Positions 13,252-26,233 of a DNA stretch of 64,000 nucleotides are shown piece by piece. The translations under genes were made by a program, and so were the position numbers. Source of the DNA: Lepas anatifera (taxonomy: Eukaryota; Arthropoda; Thecostraca; Lepadidae). Every line of letters starts with the position of its first letter. The stretch's first letter is position 1. The DNA is taken from positions 806,001-870,000 of the forward strand of contig JAOTON010002271.1 of assembly GCA_034440635.1 (NCBI GenBank). Direction: 5' to 3'. The notes beneath the pieces were generated by a model. It was not told the origin of the DNA. It saw nothing but the letters and a program-made list of their open reading frames with translations, and did no database searches.

Positions 13252-14438
13252 ATATGTAGACGATATTGAAAAGTATCATGCCGATATATTTTGCTTTAAT
13301 ATTAGATACAAAAAGGCAAACAATCGATACAATATTTTGCTAATAACAGCATCAACAGGTATGGTAACACACTTCTAGATTTCATTACACGTCTTTAGAA
13401 AATCCCACCGCACTCGTTCCGACTGACTTAAAGGTCTCTTTCACTAGAGCTTCCCTAACCTAGCTGGCAGTTACAATCACATTATATTATATCGTCGATT
13501 CTCAATCAAAGTCGTAATCACATAATATAAAGTGCGAAACACATCACAAACACGGTCTCTAGGTTCCTAAAGTTAGGGGCAATGAACTGGGTATAGTGTT
13601 AAGGTTGGGTTTTTGGTCTCTGATTTTATAAACTCGTCGATTTTGAGTTTTGCATTGTCTCAGTCAGTACTAAGAATTTGGATAGAAAATGTGCTGTTTA
13701 ATCCATGTTCAGATAAATTTTCGTGATGGGCCTGAATGTGTTGTTCTAATGGTGTATCTTTCTTGCGGAATCTGGCGTTAGATAAATGTTCATTAAATCG
13801 TAGTCGCACTGGCCGAACAGTCTCCTATAGAAAAAGTTTTCATTAATATTAGATACAAAAAGATACTTCTTCGTAAGATATGTCGATGACATACTGGGTG
13901 CGTGGCTCCATGGTTTAAATAACTTTCTAAAATTCTACAATATCAACACGTACAGCCCTGCCATCAAATTCAAAATGGAACATAGTCCCAAAACAGGTAA
14001 AATCTCCTTCTTGGACACACTAATAACTATTCATCCATTGAGCCATTACACTACATGTCCCTTCATCCCATTACAACCCTAACACTATGTCCAGCTCGTG
14101 GCCTCTAACTTAGGTATCTAGACACCGTGTTTGTGATGTGTTTCGCGCATTATCTTGTGTGATTACAACTGTGATTAATGATCGATGATATAATGTGATG
14201 TGATTGCAACTGCCAGCTAGGTTAGAGAACCTCTAGCGAAGGAGACCTTTTAGTCAGTCGGAACGAGTGCAGTGTCTTTTTAACCGTGTAATGAAGTTTA
14301 AAAATGTGCTACCAGACCTGTTGATGCTGTTGTCAGTGAAATATTTCCTCGTTTTTTGTCTTTTTGTATCTAATATTAATGTGAAATATACTGGCATGCT
14401 ACTGATCAATATCTTCTACATCCTTCTTTCCACCATGC
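13252..14438. repeat. Inverted repeats flanking the Penelope-like fragment
   Basis: About 330-bp arms at roughly 13252-13590 and 14100-14438 are inverted copies: attagatacaaaaag, the string actcgttccgactga against tcagtcggaacgag, and cacatcacaaacacgg against ccgtgtttgtgatgtg. Penelope-like elements are known for terminal repeats in direct or inverted orientation, which fits. The left arm starts just after the TTAA element ending at 13228. Confidence 0.8.
13864..14082 (+). pseudogene. Penelope-like reverse transcriptase fragment
   Basis: The frame reads FFVRYVDDILGAWLHGLNNF, then YSPAIKFKMEHSPKTG and KISFLDTLITIH, ending at a TAA. RYVDDI..W.HG plus IKF..E....G...FLD..I is the RT core characteristic of Penelope-like elements. 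Only this piece survives, so the element is defective. Confidence 0.8.
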
Positions 14439-14996
14439 TACCACAAGCTATCCGAATAGTTCAAAAATAATGTTGCATCAAGAGCTTGGTGACATCGTAA
14501 AACTGTTGGTACGTAGGTAAACCACAAGTACTATTCAATGACCACGGTATTATGGTAATAGGAGGACTAGCCATTGGGAATCTTAGAAGACTTGTTGGTT
14601 GAATATCTAGGTGGGATGGCGCCTGTTCTCCTGGAGTGTAAGTTCTGCAATTGTCCGAGGTTGCTAACGCTGTCTGAACCTGGTTACCATCAACAAGACG
14701 ATTGATTCCTAGTTCGCGTGAATTTTACGGCTGAATAAAGCCAAAGCCAGTACAGCTGTCGTGTTTTGGTATCTCCAACCCATTACTGCTCCGGTTCTGG
14801 TTGTCTGGGACTCCTTACAGTGTACGATATAGGTTTTTGTACAAGAAACTGCAATTTTCGATAAAAATGCGAATATTGATCAGAGCACATAATGTATTTT
14901 TAATAGAGCAGCACTCCCAAGAAACCATAAATGTTATGGCTAGTAGGATGTCAGTCATAGCATGCATGACATGAGAAAGATGGAGGCTGGTGTACC

Positions 14997-15227
14997 TTAA
15001 CGATATTTGTCGATGTAAAAGCTATATATTTCGGCGAAACTATGTTTGCGATAACTGCTGTAAAATAGCCTAAAGTTTTCACGCAGCAAACCCCCTTCAA
15101 GATCGAAAATCCACAGCATCGGGGTCATGATGTTAATTTGATCAATTTGGAATTGTACGGACTGGGCAGTCAACATCTGGTGTGACAATACTTCCAGTTT
15201 GGCGCGTGCCAACGCCAGATTGTCCAT
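14997..15227 (-). CDS. Candidate exon of an unrecognised gene
   Basis: Minus-strand frame beginning VGGMDNLALARAKLEVLSHQ, MLTAQSVQFQIDQINIMTPM, after a possible acceptor agatttaag, and open to a stop at 14997. The N-terminal part looks protein-like, with heptad-like spacing. The duplicated segment at about 16597 (VGGVNYL...) hits a stop quickly. Function unknown; may be a decayed gene. Confidence 0.3.
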   Translation of the reverse strand: MDNLALARAKLEVLSHQMLTAQSVQFQIDQINIMTPMLWIFDLEGGLLRENFRLFYSSYRKHSFAEIYSFYIDKYR

Positions 15228-16852
15228 CCCACCAACCTTAAATCTTAAAATAATGATGAAATTGCATTAGCTCATGCGCGTGCAAAATTTCGCGCTTACA
15301 GATGCAGCCGCGCTGACAAAGCTTACAGATAAGACCTATGCAATATGGTGGAATACGGTGAAATACGTAGGCACAGAGAACTGCCACCCCACGTTTTACC
15401 TATGGGAACCACGATCACGCACCAAGCACCGGTGTTTCAAATCACACTCCACTGATATCACGCCTAAGCAGTATATTATCCACGATGCTACTATGAAGCA
15501 TCACTTTGATATCGCTAAAAACTCTGGACTATTATATTTATTATTAAAAACGCCTATATACATGCAGATATTGCATTGGTATGCACATACGTACCCCAGC
15601 GCGATCAGTGGTGCTCCGCCGTGCACACAAGCTCTAGTTACGCGGTGTTTTTGGGGGTTGTTCCTTATCCCAGATAACGCGTGCAAACGCGGACAACGGT
15701 GCCAGGCTCGTGTTCCGGTGGGGCCAAATGCAGACCTGGACTGCAGCGCGAACATATGATATTTTATTCACACAATCTCTAACAACAGCTATTTGTCCAG
15801 CGGTTCAGCGTTACAGTTTGCCCCACCGGAATTCCACCCTGGCATCATTATCCATACTTGCGAGCGCTATCTAAGACTAGCACTAATCCTCCAAACACCG
15901 TGTAAACAGGGCAGAAGTCTTGCTAAATATACCTCAGTGACGAGGTCGGCTCACTCAGCCCCGCCACCGCTCTCATAAAAACCTTCAGGCTCTCGATGAA
16001 AAGCCATCTGGTCTCCTCATAAGTCATTATTACTGCCGCAGCGTCCAAACTAATGACCCTTATAATGCACTGATGAATAGTATTGATTGCACCAACGGTT
16101 GAATCTCCGGTAAATGAGGTTGTCAGTCACTTTGGACGTGATATAGAATCGCGTCGGCGCCTAAGTTCCTCAGTTTCCCCGTGGGATTTATGGTGGTGCG
16201 GTTAAGAGTCTGCTTCTGAGATGTGAGGGCGTATCTTCGTACAGCATGTTCGCCACCCACGGTGTCTTACACTATTCTAATAGGTACATTTCAAATTTAG
16301 GAAATCTGACTCCATTTCTAATGTTATGGGTTGAGAGCCAAGGATTCGAATTTGGTGCATCATTGCTTACATTTCAGTTGGAATCGGCGCGTCTAAGGCG
16401 CAGATCGGTTAGCCGCCAAAGTGTCACTTCACACTGAAGTGCGGCTTCTGCTAGGTCGGTTGACCTGCCTTGTGGGTTCGTACGGCGGCGCAAAACCTTG
16501 CCCTAGCCAGGAGTGGTACATAACTAAATTCTAAAATCTCCAGCAACATTTGCCACGTGAGACTCCAACCGGTGCCACAGATAGATAATTCACTCCACCA
16601 ACCTCAAATTTTTAAGCGATGATGAAACTGCAAGTGCTCATGCGTTCGCAGATGCAGCCTTGGTACCAAAAATTACGCATAAGACCAATGAAATACGCTG
16701 GACGGATGCACAGAGAACTGACACCCCACGTTTTACCTATGGGAACCACGATCACGCACCAAGCACTGGCGTTCGAAATCACGCTCCACTAATATTACAC
16801 CTAAGCAGTATAGTATCCACGATGTTTCCATCAAGCATCACTAGGATCTTGT
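15228..16852. repeat. Direct duplication (15228-15510 and 16598-16852)
   Basis: Two copies share ccaccaacct, gatgcagcc, ccccacgttttacctatggg and cacgatcacgcaccaagcac, about 80% alike. The left end of each copy lies at a possible minus-strand acceptor (aag or gag followed by GTTGGTGG). Confidence 0.8.
16386..16500 (+). mobile_element. Possible tRNA-like SINE fragment
   Basis: cgtctaaggcgcagatcgg resembles a leucine-tRNA A-box region, and gggttcgtacggcgg resembles a B box 90 bp later. No tail or target duplication seen. Confidence 0.3.
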
Positions 16853-16902
16853 TAAATATTATGTCTCTGACAAACGGAAATAAGCCCAATAGTTACACTC
16901 AC

Positions 16903-17041
16903 CCAATTGTATAAGTCTTATTGTCCATTGTGTAAGACGTGAGCTGACCGGCCAGTCCAGCACCGCCCTGACGGAAGAGTAGGGACCAAATGTCGGCTTC
17001 GTCTGGGTCGGAAATCAAATGGTGAATAATTAAGTTTGTTT
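16903..17041 (-). CDS. Candidate exon of an unrecognised gene
   Basis: Minus-strand open segment between acceptor aaaatcccag and donor TTGG/gtgagt. The peptide is TNLIIHHLISDPDEADIWSL followed by LFRQGGAGLAGQLTSYTM and DNKTYTIG. Composition and splice context look exon-like, but I do not recognise a family. No partner exon with compatible phase was proven. Confidence 0.3.
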
Positions 17042-17782
17042 CTGGGATTTTAGGGCGCCTCGACAGCCAAGTGATTACTAAAAACGGTACAATGAAACAG
17101 CACCATTTACGATTTCCCTGTGTGCTTCCCTGTTCCATGCTCAGAGACAGGGCTTTGGGGCCCTGCCCTTAGCTCGAGCCAAGCTCTCTCCCTCCCCTCC
17201 CTCTCTCTCTCCTCCGCCTCCAGCGACGTATGACCGCAGCAGTTAATGCCTCGTTAAACCCGAAAATTATTATAATTCCCTGTGAAATGTGATGGAGGCA
17301 GCCAAAGCAGTCATGTTTCAGAGTATTATTTAATACTCAGTCAAATCAGGAGCGCCGCCATGTATTCTTCATCCAAGGGAGGAAAAGAGAGGGGCATACC
17401 CCACAATGGCAAATAAAGTTCATGTTTCTCTATGTCAGTAAGAGGGCAGCGCAAAACTTTTGACGCATTAAATAGCACTATGAGCCACATCTAAATCGTA
17501 AAGCAAACATGCATATCTATTAAGCCTGCCATTGCTACATACATATTTAGTGCGAATAAATATGTTTAGAAAAACATTGAAATAAAAAATGGAAGGCATT
17601 TTATATCTCCAAAACGGCACGGCCCAGTCTTTGCCCCCTCCGGTGCCGAAGTCACTAACCAAAGTGAATGAAAAGAAAGGGCTGCATGAGCAGTAAGTGG
17701 TTAACGTCATACTGTTAAATGCTGCGAATGTCCTCTCTTCCCCTTTAAGCTATTATTTCCCCCAGCTCATGTTCTCATTTCA

Positions 17783-18640
17783 TTTCATTTCATTTATTCA
17801 GGCTTATCAGCAACAGGTATGTGAAAACCCAATTACAGCTGAAGTCAAGCAATAAGACAGCACACCAATGAATATTTACAATGCAACCGTGTAACAATGT
17901 AATGCAACCTATTCCTGCAACAGTAATATAAAACACTCGATATAAAATATACACGAAGCTATGAATATGAAGCAAATGAAAATACATCAGAAACACTGCA
18001 ATACATTAAGACATGAAAAACGGCATAAAATAAGATAAGAAGCCTAAAATGGATGAGCTTTAACATATTTCCTCACCCTGGCTCTAAAACTACTAAAGGT
18101 CGACGCGTAGGGGTCTGCCTCGGGACAGCGTCCAAGATGGCCATTAAAGCAATCGCTGCCCTGCGAAATAAGCCTCTTTTGACGGTCTCCACACGAGGCA
18201 GGGAAACATGTAAAGGTGGCTTTGCATCCCTGGTTCGCCGCTGAGGCACATGGAGTGGGAGCTCCCGAGCAGACAGGCGGAGTCCACCTTCCCGGTTATG
18301 ATTTTGAGTACGAAGCAAATGTCGTACTGGAGTCTCCTCTGGGACAGACTGCTAATTTTGAAGAGCTTTAAGAGATCATGGTATGACACGGACTGAGATG
18401 GTCGAGATGTGTGAATGTTGGATGCGAGCCAAATCAAAATTTATGTTGGACCCTGTCTAATCTGTCCAAATGACATCTTGCAGCTCCGCCCCAGATGACA
18501 CATCCATATTCCAGAATTGATCGAACATTGCCAAAATATGCAGCCAAATTGGTCCTTCCTTAAGTCTTCCACCACCTGGCCAGTCTGAAGAGAGCGCATT
18601 TTCTTCTCATGGCAATGGGTCACTTCCAGGGGTCAGCTAA
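17783..18640 (-). pseudogene. LINE 3' end with reverse-transcriptase tail and (GAAAT)n end
   Basis: Minus strand: degraded RT segment (CSINSGIWMCHLGRSCKMSF, then WLASNIHTSRPSQSVSYHDL, LKLFKISSLSQRRLQYDICF, VLKIITGKVDSACLLGS), then a 3' region ending gaataaatgaaatgaaatga. This is an AATAAA followed by a short-repeat tail, as at LINE 3' ends. Several frameshifts. Confidence 0.8.
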
Positions 18641-18649
18641 AATTATTTT

Positions 18650-21600
18650 TAAAAATTTAAAATTGCGAAAGAGCTGCAATACCGGATGCAAAAAATATTA
18701 AATTAAAAAATGCAGATAAACTCACTGAACGGGAAACACTAGTCAATGTGCTCATTTTTTAGGTAAGCCAATGATACCAGCGCACTTACCAAAAAGACGT
18801 TCCAGGCTTTATTTTCCCCTTTTTGTGTGATGACAGACACAGAAACGCAGCGGATTGTGTTTTTGCATGACTTATAAAAAGCCGAAAGCTGATTAGTCAA
18901 AGCGGATAAATAAGCTAGTTTTTATACTCAGCATCCTTCCTAGTCCTCGAACTTTTTGCTCACCAGCATAGAAAATGTGGATGTTTTATTCAATTGGAGT
19001 CAGCTTGTTGTCATCCTGCCGACACATTAGCAGACACTTCGAAGTAACGCTGCCCTGAACACACCTCACCAATCAGCCATACCTTGCCTCACGGCCGGCA
19101 ATCCCAACAGCTTAGTGACTTTGTGGGGGAAGCTCCGCCTTCTCTAGCTATTCAGCCTTTACCACGAAGCGTCAATAATTAGCAGCCGGCGTGGCTGAGC
19201 GAACCCGATTCACCTTTCCACCTTCAGATGTAAGTGTCACCAGGCCGTTTCAGCGTGTAGTGTTGCTGACAGAACGGGGCCCAGATCTCGTGGACTTGGC
19301 GTTCTGTTGAACGTTCCGATTGAAATTAGATTTCGGTCCGCAGACATGATGGTACCCATCTAGAAGCATGCTTCGGGGCCTAAGCTGATTTACTCCCCTC
19401 CGTTTCAGGTTGAATGACAGCACTTCACCAAGAGAGAAGGGAATCACATATGTGGACATCCTTCATTAAAAACTTATATACAAAGTATTTTTCGAAGCTG
19501 GTGGGGATGACAGAACACGCAAGCCCTCATGGAAACCGTTGTTTCCGTAGTTTCCGTAACTACTGCAGTAGTGTGGGTCTGTTATCCAATCCGGTAGGTC
19601 TGTGAACAATTGTTCAAGGATATGAAGCATGAAAAGGCCATGGAATAAAGATACCTCTCCATCTCTACCCTATGTCATGATAAGGCGCTGCTTTAGAGCT
19701 ATATTATCAAATTTAAAACGGAAACCAAATAAAAAGGGACTCTTACGTCAATTTTTGATGTTTTAATACATTGTGAAAATGCGTTAATCGCCCAAAAAAC
19801 ATTAACGACGTTGGTTGGTATCATAAGGGTGAGTAAGAACTTTCACAAAGAATGAGCAGGTCATCTTACATCCCATTCAGCCCGTATCCAAGTCATTTCA
19901 TGCATCCCTTGCACAGCTTTCTTGGACTGTCGCAAAACAAATTGTTTTGCGGGGAGGATATCCGTTTATTAGTCAATATTGAAAATATATACCTGTGAAC
20001 GGATGAATAAAACAATCGAGCTTGGATCAACCCATCCCCCGTTGTGGATGCAAGTTATATCGTGTATCTATTAGTTTATAAAACAAAGGTGCAACATAGC
20101 TGGACCCCCAATAAAAGCTCAAGTTCACATCATGAAAATCTGCCGAATTAGCTCTCTCTCTCTATCCATCCTCGTCTCCCACATTTATGTTAGCGAGGTC
20201 TCCAGCGTGGCCTCAGATTCAGCGCGAAGTTCAACCAACTCACCGTTTTACTGTGGCCATTCGATTGGGTCGTAGTTGGCCCGGCATCTTCTGACCACAA
20301 TGCCCAGCCGTCAGTAGCAGGAACAGCAAAAAGAGCCCGTGCCGCATCCGTTCAGGAGACGCCGCGCCCGGGAAAGTTGGGTGGACGGGACTGCAACGGG
20401 GTGGGGAGGGGGCGGCCGAATGCGAGGCCGCCTTGTGAGACGAGGTGAAGTGTTGTGAGGACCGGTTGGATGAAAACCATAGAGATGGTATAAAATGGGA
20501 GCGCGCAGCCGGCTTCCAAGAACATTATCTTGTAAAGAAGAAACAAATATTGAGAATACATACAATAATGCTGATAAAAATGGAAGCCAAAATATGATAC
20601 TAACAGTGTAAACGTTAGCTTATGTGGTACTTTCCATGTATTCTGAGAACATAAAAACAGCATTTCGTTTTTGGTTGAAGAGTTTTCGCCACAATATTTA
20701 CTTTCAAAATCAGTACATCACCGGTCCCATCCCTAGCTTCTATTCAAACCTTCCACCTCCCACAATTTGCTTAAACTATTACGTGCTATATTTTACCATC
20801 ATGTTTTACATTTTACCACATTGAGGCGTCATCACTTGACCGCAGGTCAGCACGGTACCAAATGAAGGCCACGACTCAAGAACCGCCCATCACCCTCCCC
20901 CTATCACGACCACACAATTACCACGCAACATAAAACAGGAGGGCCATCGTACCTTTTCAGTTGAGCGAATTCCCGCACTAGCTTCAGGTACAAGAGCGAG
21001 ACAAAAAAACACATCCGAATCAGTGAAACATTGCGTGGCAGTGCAGGAAGCCCTAGCTACGCACCCATCAGTCACTCTGGGAGCAAAAATTGAGAGACGG
21101 AGGCACTGGCCCTGACCGTAGCGGGAAATCCTGCCAGGCCTCTCACAACTCCAGTCGATTCGGTCCCGAGGCGACATCGGTGACCTTGGACCCCGCGATC
21201 ACGTGACCCTGGTCGCCGGCGCTCTTGCCGGGAGAGTCTGCGATGGTCTAAATACCCTCACAGCGGCGGTGGCGGAACCGCGTAGTTTTGGATGGGGGAG
21301 AGAAAGATGGAGCATTGGGCACCTATTTGTTCAGTCATGTTCAGTAGGAGCCCAGCACTAAATTTCTAATTTATTGTGCACACTCAGGACATATGTCTGC
21401 ACCCACAGCTGTTTAAAAATTGAACATATCTCTTCGGAATCCCAACATATTTACCGACGAGGGTGAAAACTGCGGACTTCAGAAACAAACTGCGTAATGA
21501 AAGAGGGTGGAGGTGGGGGGTGGGGCTCCAATTTGACCAGGCAGGTAGGGGAGCAGCTCATTTTTTCTTGATTTATTGTGTGGGGTCCAGGGCAGGAAAG

Positions 21601-21960
21601 GGGCTCTGTTAGAGCTCAAGTGAGCACATTTCGTGAATCAAAACGGCACTCGTTTTCATTGTGGGGCACTTTTGGTTTCCTGACATGCACAAAATATCTA
21701 GGTCGGGGTTCAGAATGGCCTACATCAAAGGGTACCCAACAAGGGTGTGGAATTCCAAAATTCATTGGGGGCTGCGAAAAATTGAAGAAAAAAGTGAATG
21801 ACCGCCATATGAAAGGATAAAGCATAATGTTATTTGTTTAGCCATCATTTGAACACGGAAAATGATTTACAATAACGTGTAAAGGGTATTTTAACACTAA
21901 ATGAACATTTCATTGCAGGTGCCCGGGCACTCCCAAAGGGATATAAATTCACACCCTTAT
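18650..21960. other. Intergenic, nothing recognised
   Basis: No family-level similarity seen. A GC-rich patch at 20340-20420 and another at 21120-21250 may be regulatory, but no specific site can be named. Confidence 0.45.
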
Positions 21961-21977
21961 ATGGTACTGCTCATTAA

Positions 21978-22794
21978 CCCGACATCGGCTGGGCTCTTTT
22001 CATACACACCACCGCCTGGGGTGTGATGGAACACCCTACGATCTCGGTGATACGAACAAATTAAAACGGCGCTAGAAGCACCTTGCCCTCTTCTACTCTG
22101 GATCCCAGCTTGAAGTGTATCCGTGGACCCGTGGCGTTACAGTGGGCCAAAAGGGTTCTGATTTAGACCTATTTAGAAAAAATTCACCTCGGAAACCAGA
22201 GGGTTAGAATAAAAAATTCAATGTATTCGTATTTACCGCAAGATTGAAATGCTATGCAGCGTGTCCTTGTAAGACCATATTATGACATTGACCTTAGGGC
22301 AAATTTAAATGATAACCTTTAAAGCCCATTTTACATATCATTTGAATCCTCGGGTCATTCTCATTACTATGATACCAAATTTAGAACTGTATCTTGTTTG
22401 GTTCATACGTTATAATCACTAACGACTTCACAAACCTTGACCTTTGTGACCTCTGGCGACCTTGGTATTGATCTGACCCCAAAATGGATGACAGCATACA
22501 TATTTTTCAAGAGTTTTCGAACAATATTTAGAGACTTTATCTAACTCTTGTAGAAGTCGAGCTACGCCCTGGTTTTGTCAGCCTCATTTTAGAAGAACGG
22601 AATCGCCTTACACGGTCCTAGGAATGACGTCATAATTCATTGACCTGACCTACCTGATGTCAATTTTTGGTCACAAGTTGTCGAATTAATCTCCCTAGAG
22701 GCCTGCAAAGCGACGCGGGTCTCATTTGAATCGGCTCAGAATCGCTTGCGAAAAACTGAAGGGGGGTCCGATCGAACCCCCAGGTGGTGGTGGG
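21978..22794. mobile_element. TTAA-type AGGTCA-rich element, copy 3
   Basis: Left end TTAA/CCCGACATCGG at 21974-21977; right end ggtggtGGG/TCAA with a decayed duplicate at 22795-22798. The interior runs with tgacctt/aggtca-type half-sites (22285-22300, 22435-22480, 22640-22670) and the family's aatcgcttgcgaaaaactga near the right end. Confidence 0.65.
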
Positions 22795-23248
22795 TCAAGG
22801 TCCAATGCAACAACCAATCACTATCCGAAACTGTTCAGCTATCGTTTCCACTGACATGTGCCCTACTAACAAGATTTCACAACGAAAATTTCAACATTTA
22901 GAACATATAAACAAATTGGCATAAGCATATTGAACACCTAGTCGTTCAAAAGCAAACGCCGCTCGAAATAATGTATCTAAAATTGCTTGATGTTCATAAG
23001 TGTTCTCTCCCATCATCGTACCAAAATCTCCTTGTGCTGTATTGTTTTGATCAATACGGAATTTCCGGACCGAAAAGTCAAAACATCCCAAAAAATATTC
23101 ATTTTGTTAAGATCCACCATTTGTAGACTTGTGAGGCCACTCACTGGCCCAGCCCCGACAAATTAGGTGTATTTCGGAATCTGAGTGCTGGCCGTCTTCT
23201 TACAACGGTGTAATAAATGACATTAATAAACAAAAACTAACTCGGAGC

Positions 23249-25304
23249 CAGGGTTGGCATTTTTGCCAGTTGAGAGGGGTTTCTGCCGCCAGCCGGTTTT
23301 TACCGGTTTAAACCGGCAAAAAGTGGCGGAAAGTGGCAAAAACTCGGGAGGCCAAATTTTCCATTATTTATGGAAACTGAACTTTAAGCGTTTTCCAATA
23401 GTTGTTACCAACATCATGCTGATAATTACACTGCATTTTCGGTATTCTGATCATCTTATTTATCATTTTATATTTTCTAGTCTTAGTCTTAAGCCTTAGT
23501 GCAACAAACGCAGATATGGTCACCTGCTATCCACATTTTAATCAGTTCAATTGTTAATCCTCGATCATATTATCAGCTGAATCAAACAGGGGCTAATTCT
23601 GATGTCTGGTGGTAGTCTAGATGAAATAAGACGGTTTTCCTGACTAGAAAGTCAAGCCTCTCGAGCTCAGTAAGAATCCAGCCCATGCGTTGGGGTCTCC
23701 AATGCAGTTCTCCATCGGAGGCAAGGCAAGCGCCTTTTTGGCTGTACGACATATTACTGCGAAGACCGTTATTATTTTACGTGTCGTTTTTGGTGACAAT
23801 TTTGAGTCTTCTTCAACGCCGAACAGTGGCGAACATTAGAAAGGGTACAAGCTGGGGATTCCCAAGCCCTCCGAGTGACTGGTGTACTGGATCTTTATGG
23901 CGAAGGACATTACTTCAGCCTGAATACATGGAAACTGCATGATTAGCAGTACTTTTGAGCTTCTGTAAGCTATACTTATTAAGTGAAGATCAGCATTGAC
24001 TGACCTGTTCTGGTTAAAACATTCACCTTTTTCAAACATGTTGTCTTCTCGAGCTACTTTGGTCGTCTGTTCTGATCATAAGCTCTCAAACCTAGTGGCT
24101 TGTCCCCAGTGGTCGGTTATACCATACATTTATCTCTTGGCAGGCGCACACCCAGGATTTTCGTTTGGGGGCGGCAGGCTGATGGGGGAGCGGCATGTAC
24201 GCGCAGGATTTCTTTCCTGGTGAGGAGGCGGCAGTTTCGGAACAGGGGCGGCTTGAATCACATATTGGGCGAATGCTTCAACGCAGGGGCGGCACGCTAG
24301 GGGCAGGGACGGCAAGGTGAGAGTAAAACTGGTACTAAAACCCAGATCAGGCTCATTTCTGCCCTCCATGGGTGCCTGCTTCTGCCTCTCCCCTTGGGTG
24401 CTACTGTCTCTTCGAATAAAGTTATATGAAATAAAATAGGGCTGAATGGACCAAACTGTTGTTTGATAATATGCATACGATTTCTTGCGATTAGAGAACA
24501 AATCTTTATATTGACATACCTACATCCTGATGTGGTATTTCACTGTGGCGTCATCAAAATGTATGTACCGGTTCCTAACTGACAATAAAAGCAATGACAC
24601 TCATCCATTGTAAAACCCTTCATATCAGAAAGGTGGGGTCATTTGGGGATCCAGGCGGTCCGTTTGGGGGCGGGGCAAACTGATCGGCAAAAAACTGATA
24701 ACTTGTGGCCGGGTGGCCCAGTGGCTTCGTTGGCAGTCTTCGGATCGGATAGCATGGATTAACGTGGGTTCAATCCCACGGCCTTCCGTGTCCGATCTGA
24801 CCCGGTGGAGAGGATCCTTAAACACACACGCCAATACTCCTGTAATTGGGCAAGTGTGCCTGTTGAGAGTGGCCCTAAATAAATAAATAAAAAGCTGCTG
24901 AACAAAAATGTCATAGCCTAAATGGAAGGTGACTGCTTCTAAAATTTCTTGCTGCTGGCCGTGGGGGAGGGGGCAAAAACACTATTTTTGACTTTATAGG
25001 GCTGGCCTCTTCCTCCCCTGAATCTGCCAATGGAGTGGTTCCAGCCATAAAGGACCATTTGGTTTGAACAGATTATTGAAGTTGTGTGATGAAATGGAAG
25101 AAGAGAGTGCTGAAGCCTCCCAATACACAGTAATATACGTTTTCACTCCGGAAGATGCCCTTACATTCATATCTAACGCGAATATCAGTTAATATTTAGT
25201 ATTTTATAGTTTTTGCCACTTTTGCCACCGGGTTTATGCCAGCCGATTTAAACCGGTTTAAACCAGTGGTTTAAACCACTTTCTGCCGGCTGCTGCCAAC
25301 CCTG
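23249..25304. mobile_element. 2.06-kb hAT-like element, CAGGGTTGGCA ends
   Basis: TIRs CAGGGTTGGCA and TGCCAACCCTG, followed inward at both ends by ccggtttaaaccgg-type palindromic stretches and gtggcaaaa. The flanking 8-mers are ctcggagc (23241-23248) and ctaggagc (25305-25312), one mismatch. No transposase recognised; the interior holds a SINE and other small repeats. Confidence 0.85.
24706..24893 (+). mobile_element. tRNA-derived SINE
   Basis: Pol III A box tggcccagtgg at 24714-24724 and B box ggttcaatccc at 24767-24777. The head resembles a tRNA, the body runs to 24880, and the 3' end is aaataaataaataaaaag. It sits inside another G/C-rich element (about 24641-25030), itself inside the CAGGGTTGGCA element. 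Confidence 0.85.
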
Positions 25305-25317
25305 CTAGGAGCGCAAC

Positions 25318-26233
25318 CAGTGGCGCACCCAGGGGGGCCAGCGGGCCCGGGCCCCCCTTACGCTTCGGCTCTAAAGTGGCGCCCCTGCCCGTGTCGGCGC
25401 CGAAGGGCGCCCGACATGGATTTTAACAATACTTGGCCAGCCCCTGGATAGAAAAAGACGCGCCCCTAGAGCCAAGGTGACCCTGGATAGCATAAAGGCG
25501 CCCTTTTAATGGGCAAAGGCGCCCCTGGAAAGCATAGGCGCCCCCTGGATAGCACAGGCGCCCCTGGACAGAAAAAGGCGCCCCCAAGAGCAAAGGCGCC
25601 CGTGGATAGCATAGGCGCACCTTGGATAGAAAGGCAACCCTGGATAGTAAATGCGCCTCTGGGGGATATCGGCGCCCCTGGAAAGCATAGGTGCCCCTGG
25701 ATAGCGCAGGCGCCCTGGAGAGCACATGCGCCCCTGGACAGCAAAGGCACCCTTCACGAGCAAAGTCACCCTTGGATAGTAAGGCGCACCTTGGGTAGAA
25801 GACAACCATTGATAGAAATGGCCCTGGGAGGCATAGGCGCCCCCTGGGAAGCTAGCGCCTCCTGGATAACACAGGCGCCCCTGGACAGCAAGGCGCCCCT
25901 CAGGCCAAGGCGCACCTTGAATAGAAAGGCAACCCTGGTTAGCAAATGGCCCCTGGGAGGCATAGCCGCCCACTGGGAAGCATAAGCGCCCCTTGGATAG
26001 ACACCTAAGTGGGGGGGGCAGCGGACCCGGCTTCCTTCCCTTAAGGAAAGTGGCGCCCTAAAAACCAGCTTACACTAGGTCTGCGAGGCAAGAAATGTTC
26101 AGCTCCCCCCCCCAGGATGCGACGATTGGCCGCCCTTTGAGTATAAAGTGGCGCCCCTAAGGTAAGTGGCGCCCCTCCGCCGGTTGGGCCCTCGTCAGCC
26201 GGGCCCACCCCTTACGAAAATCCTGGGTGCCTG
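25318..26233. mobile_element. 916-bp hAT-like element with internal GGCGCCCCTGG array
   Basis: Perfect 8-bp direct repeat AGCGCAAC at 25310-25317 and 26234-26241. Left end CAGTGGCGCACCCAGG; right end CCTGGGTGCCTG lacks four bases of the expected inverse. From about 25440 to 25990 it is filled with irregular units like ggcgcccctggatagcacag. The long frames here are array artefacts. Confidence 0.85.

Noticed and set aside
25423..25985. 128-, 155- and 158-codon frames
   Set aside because: All lie in the GGCGCCCCTGG array of the 916-bp element and are open in several frames at once.
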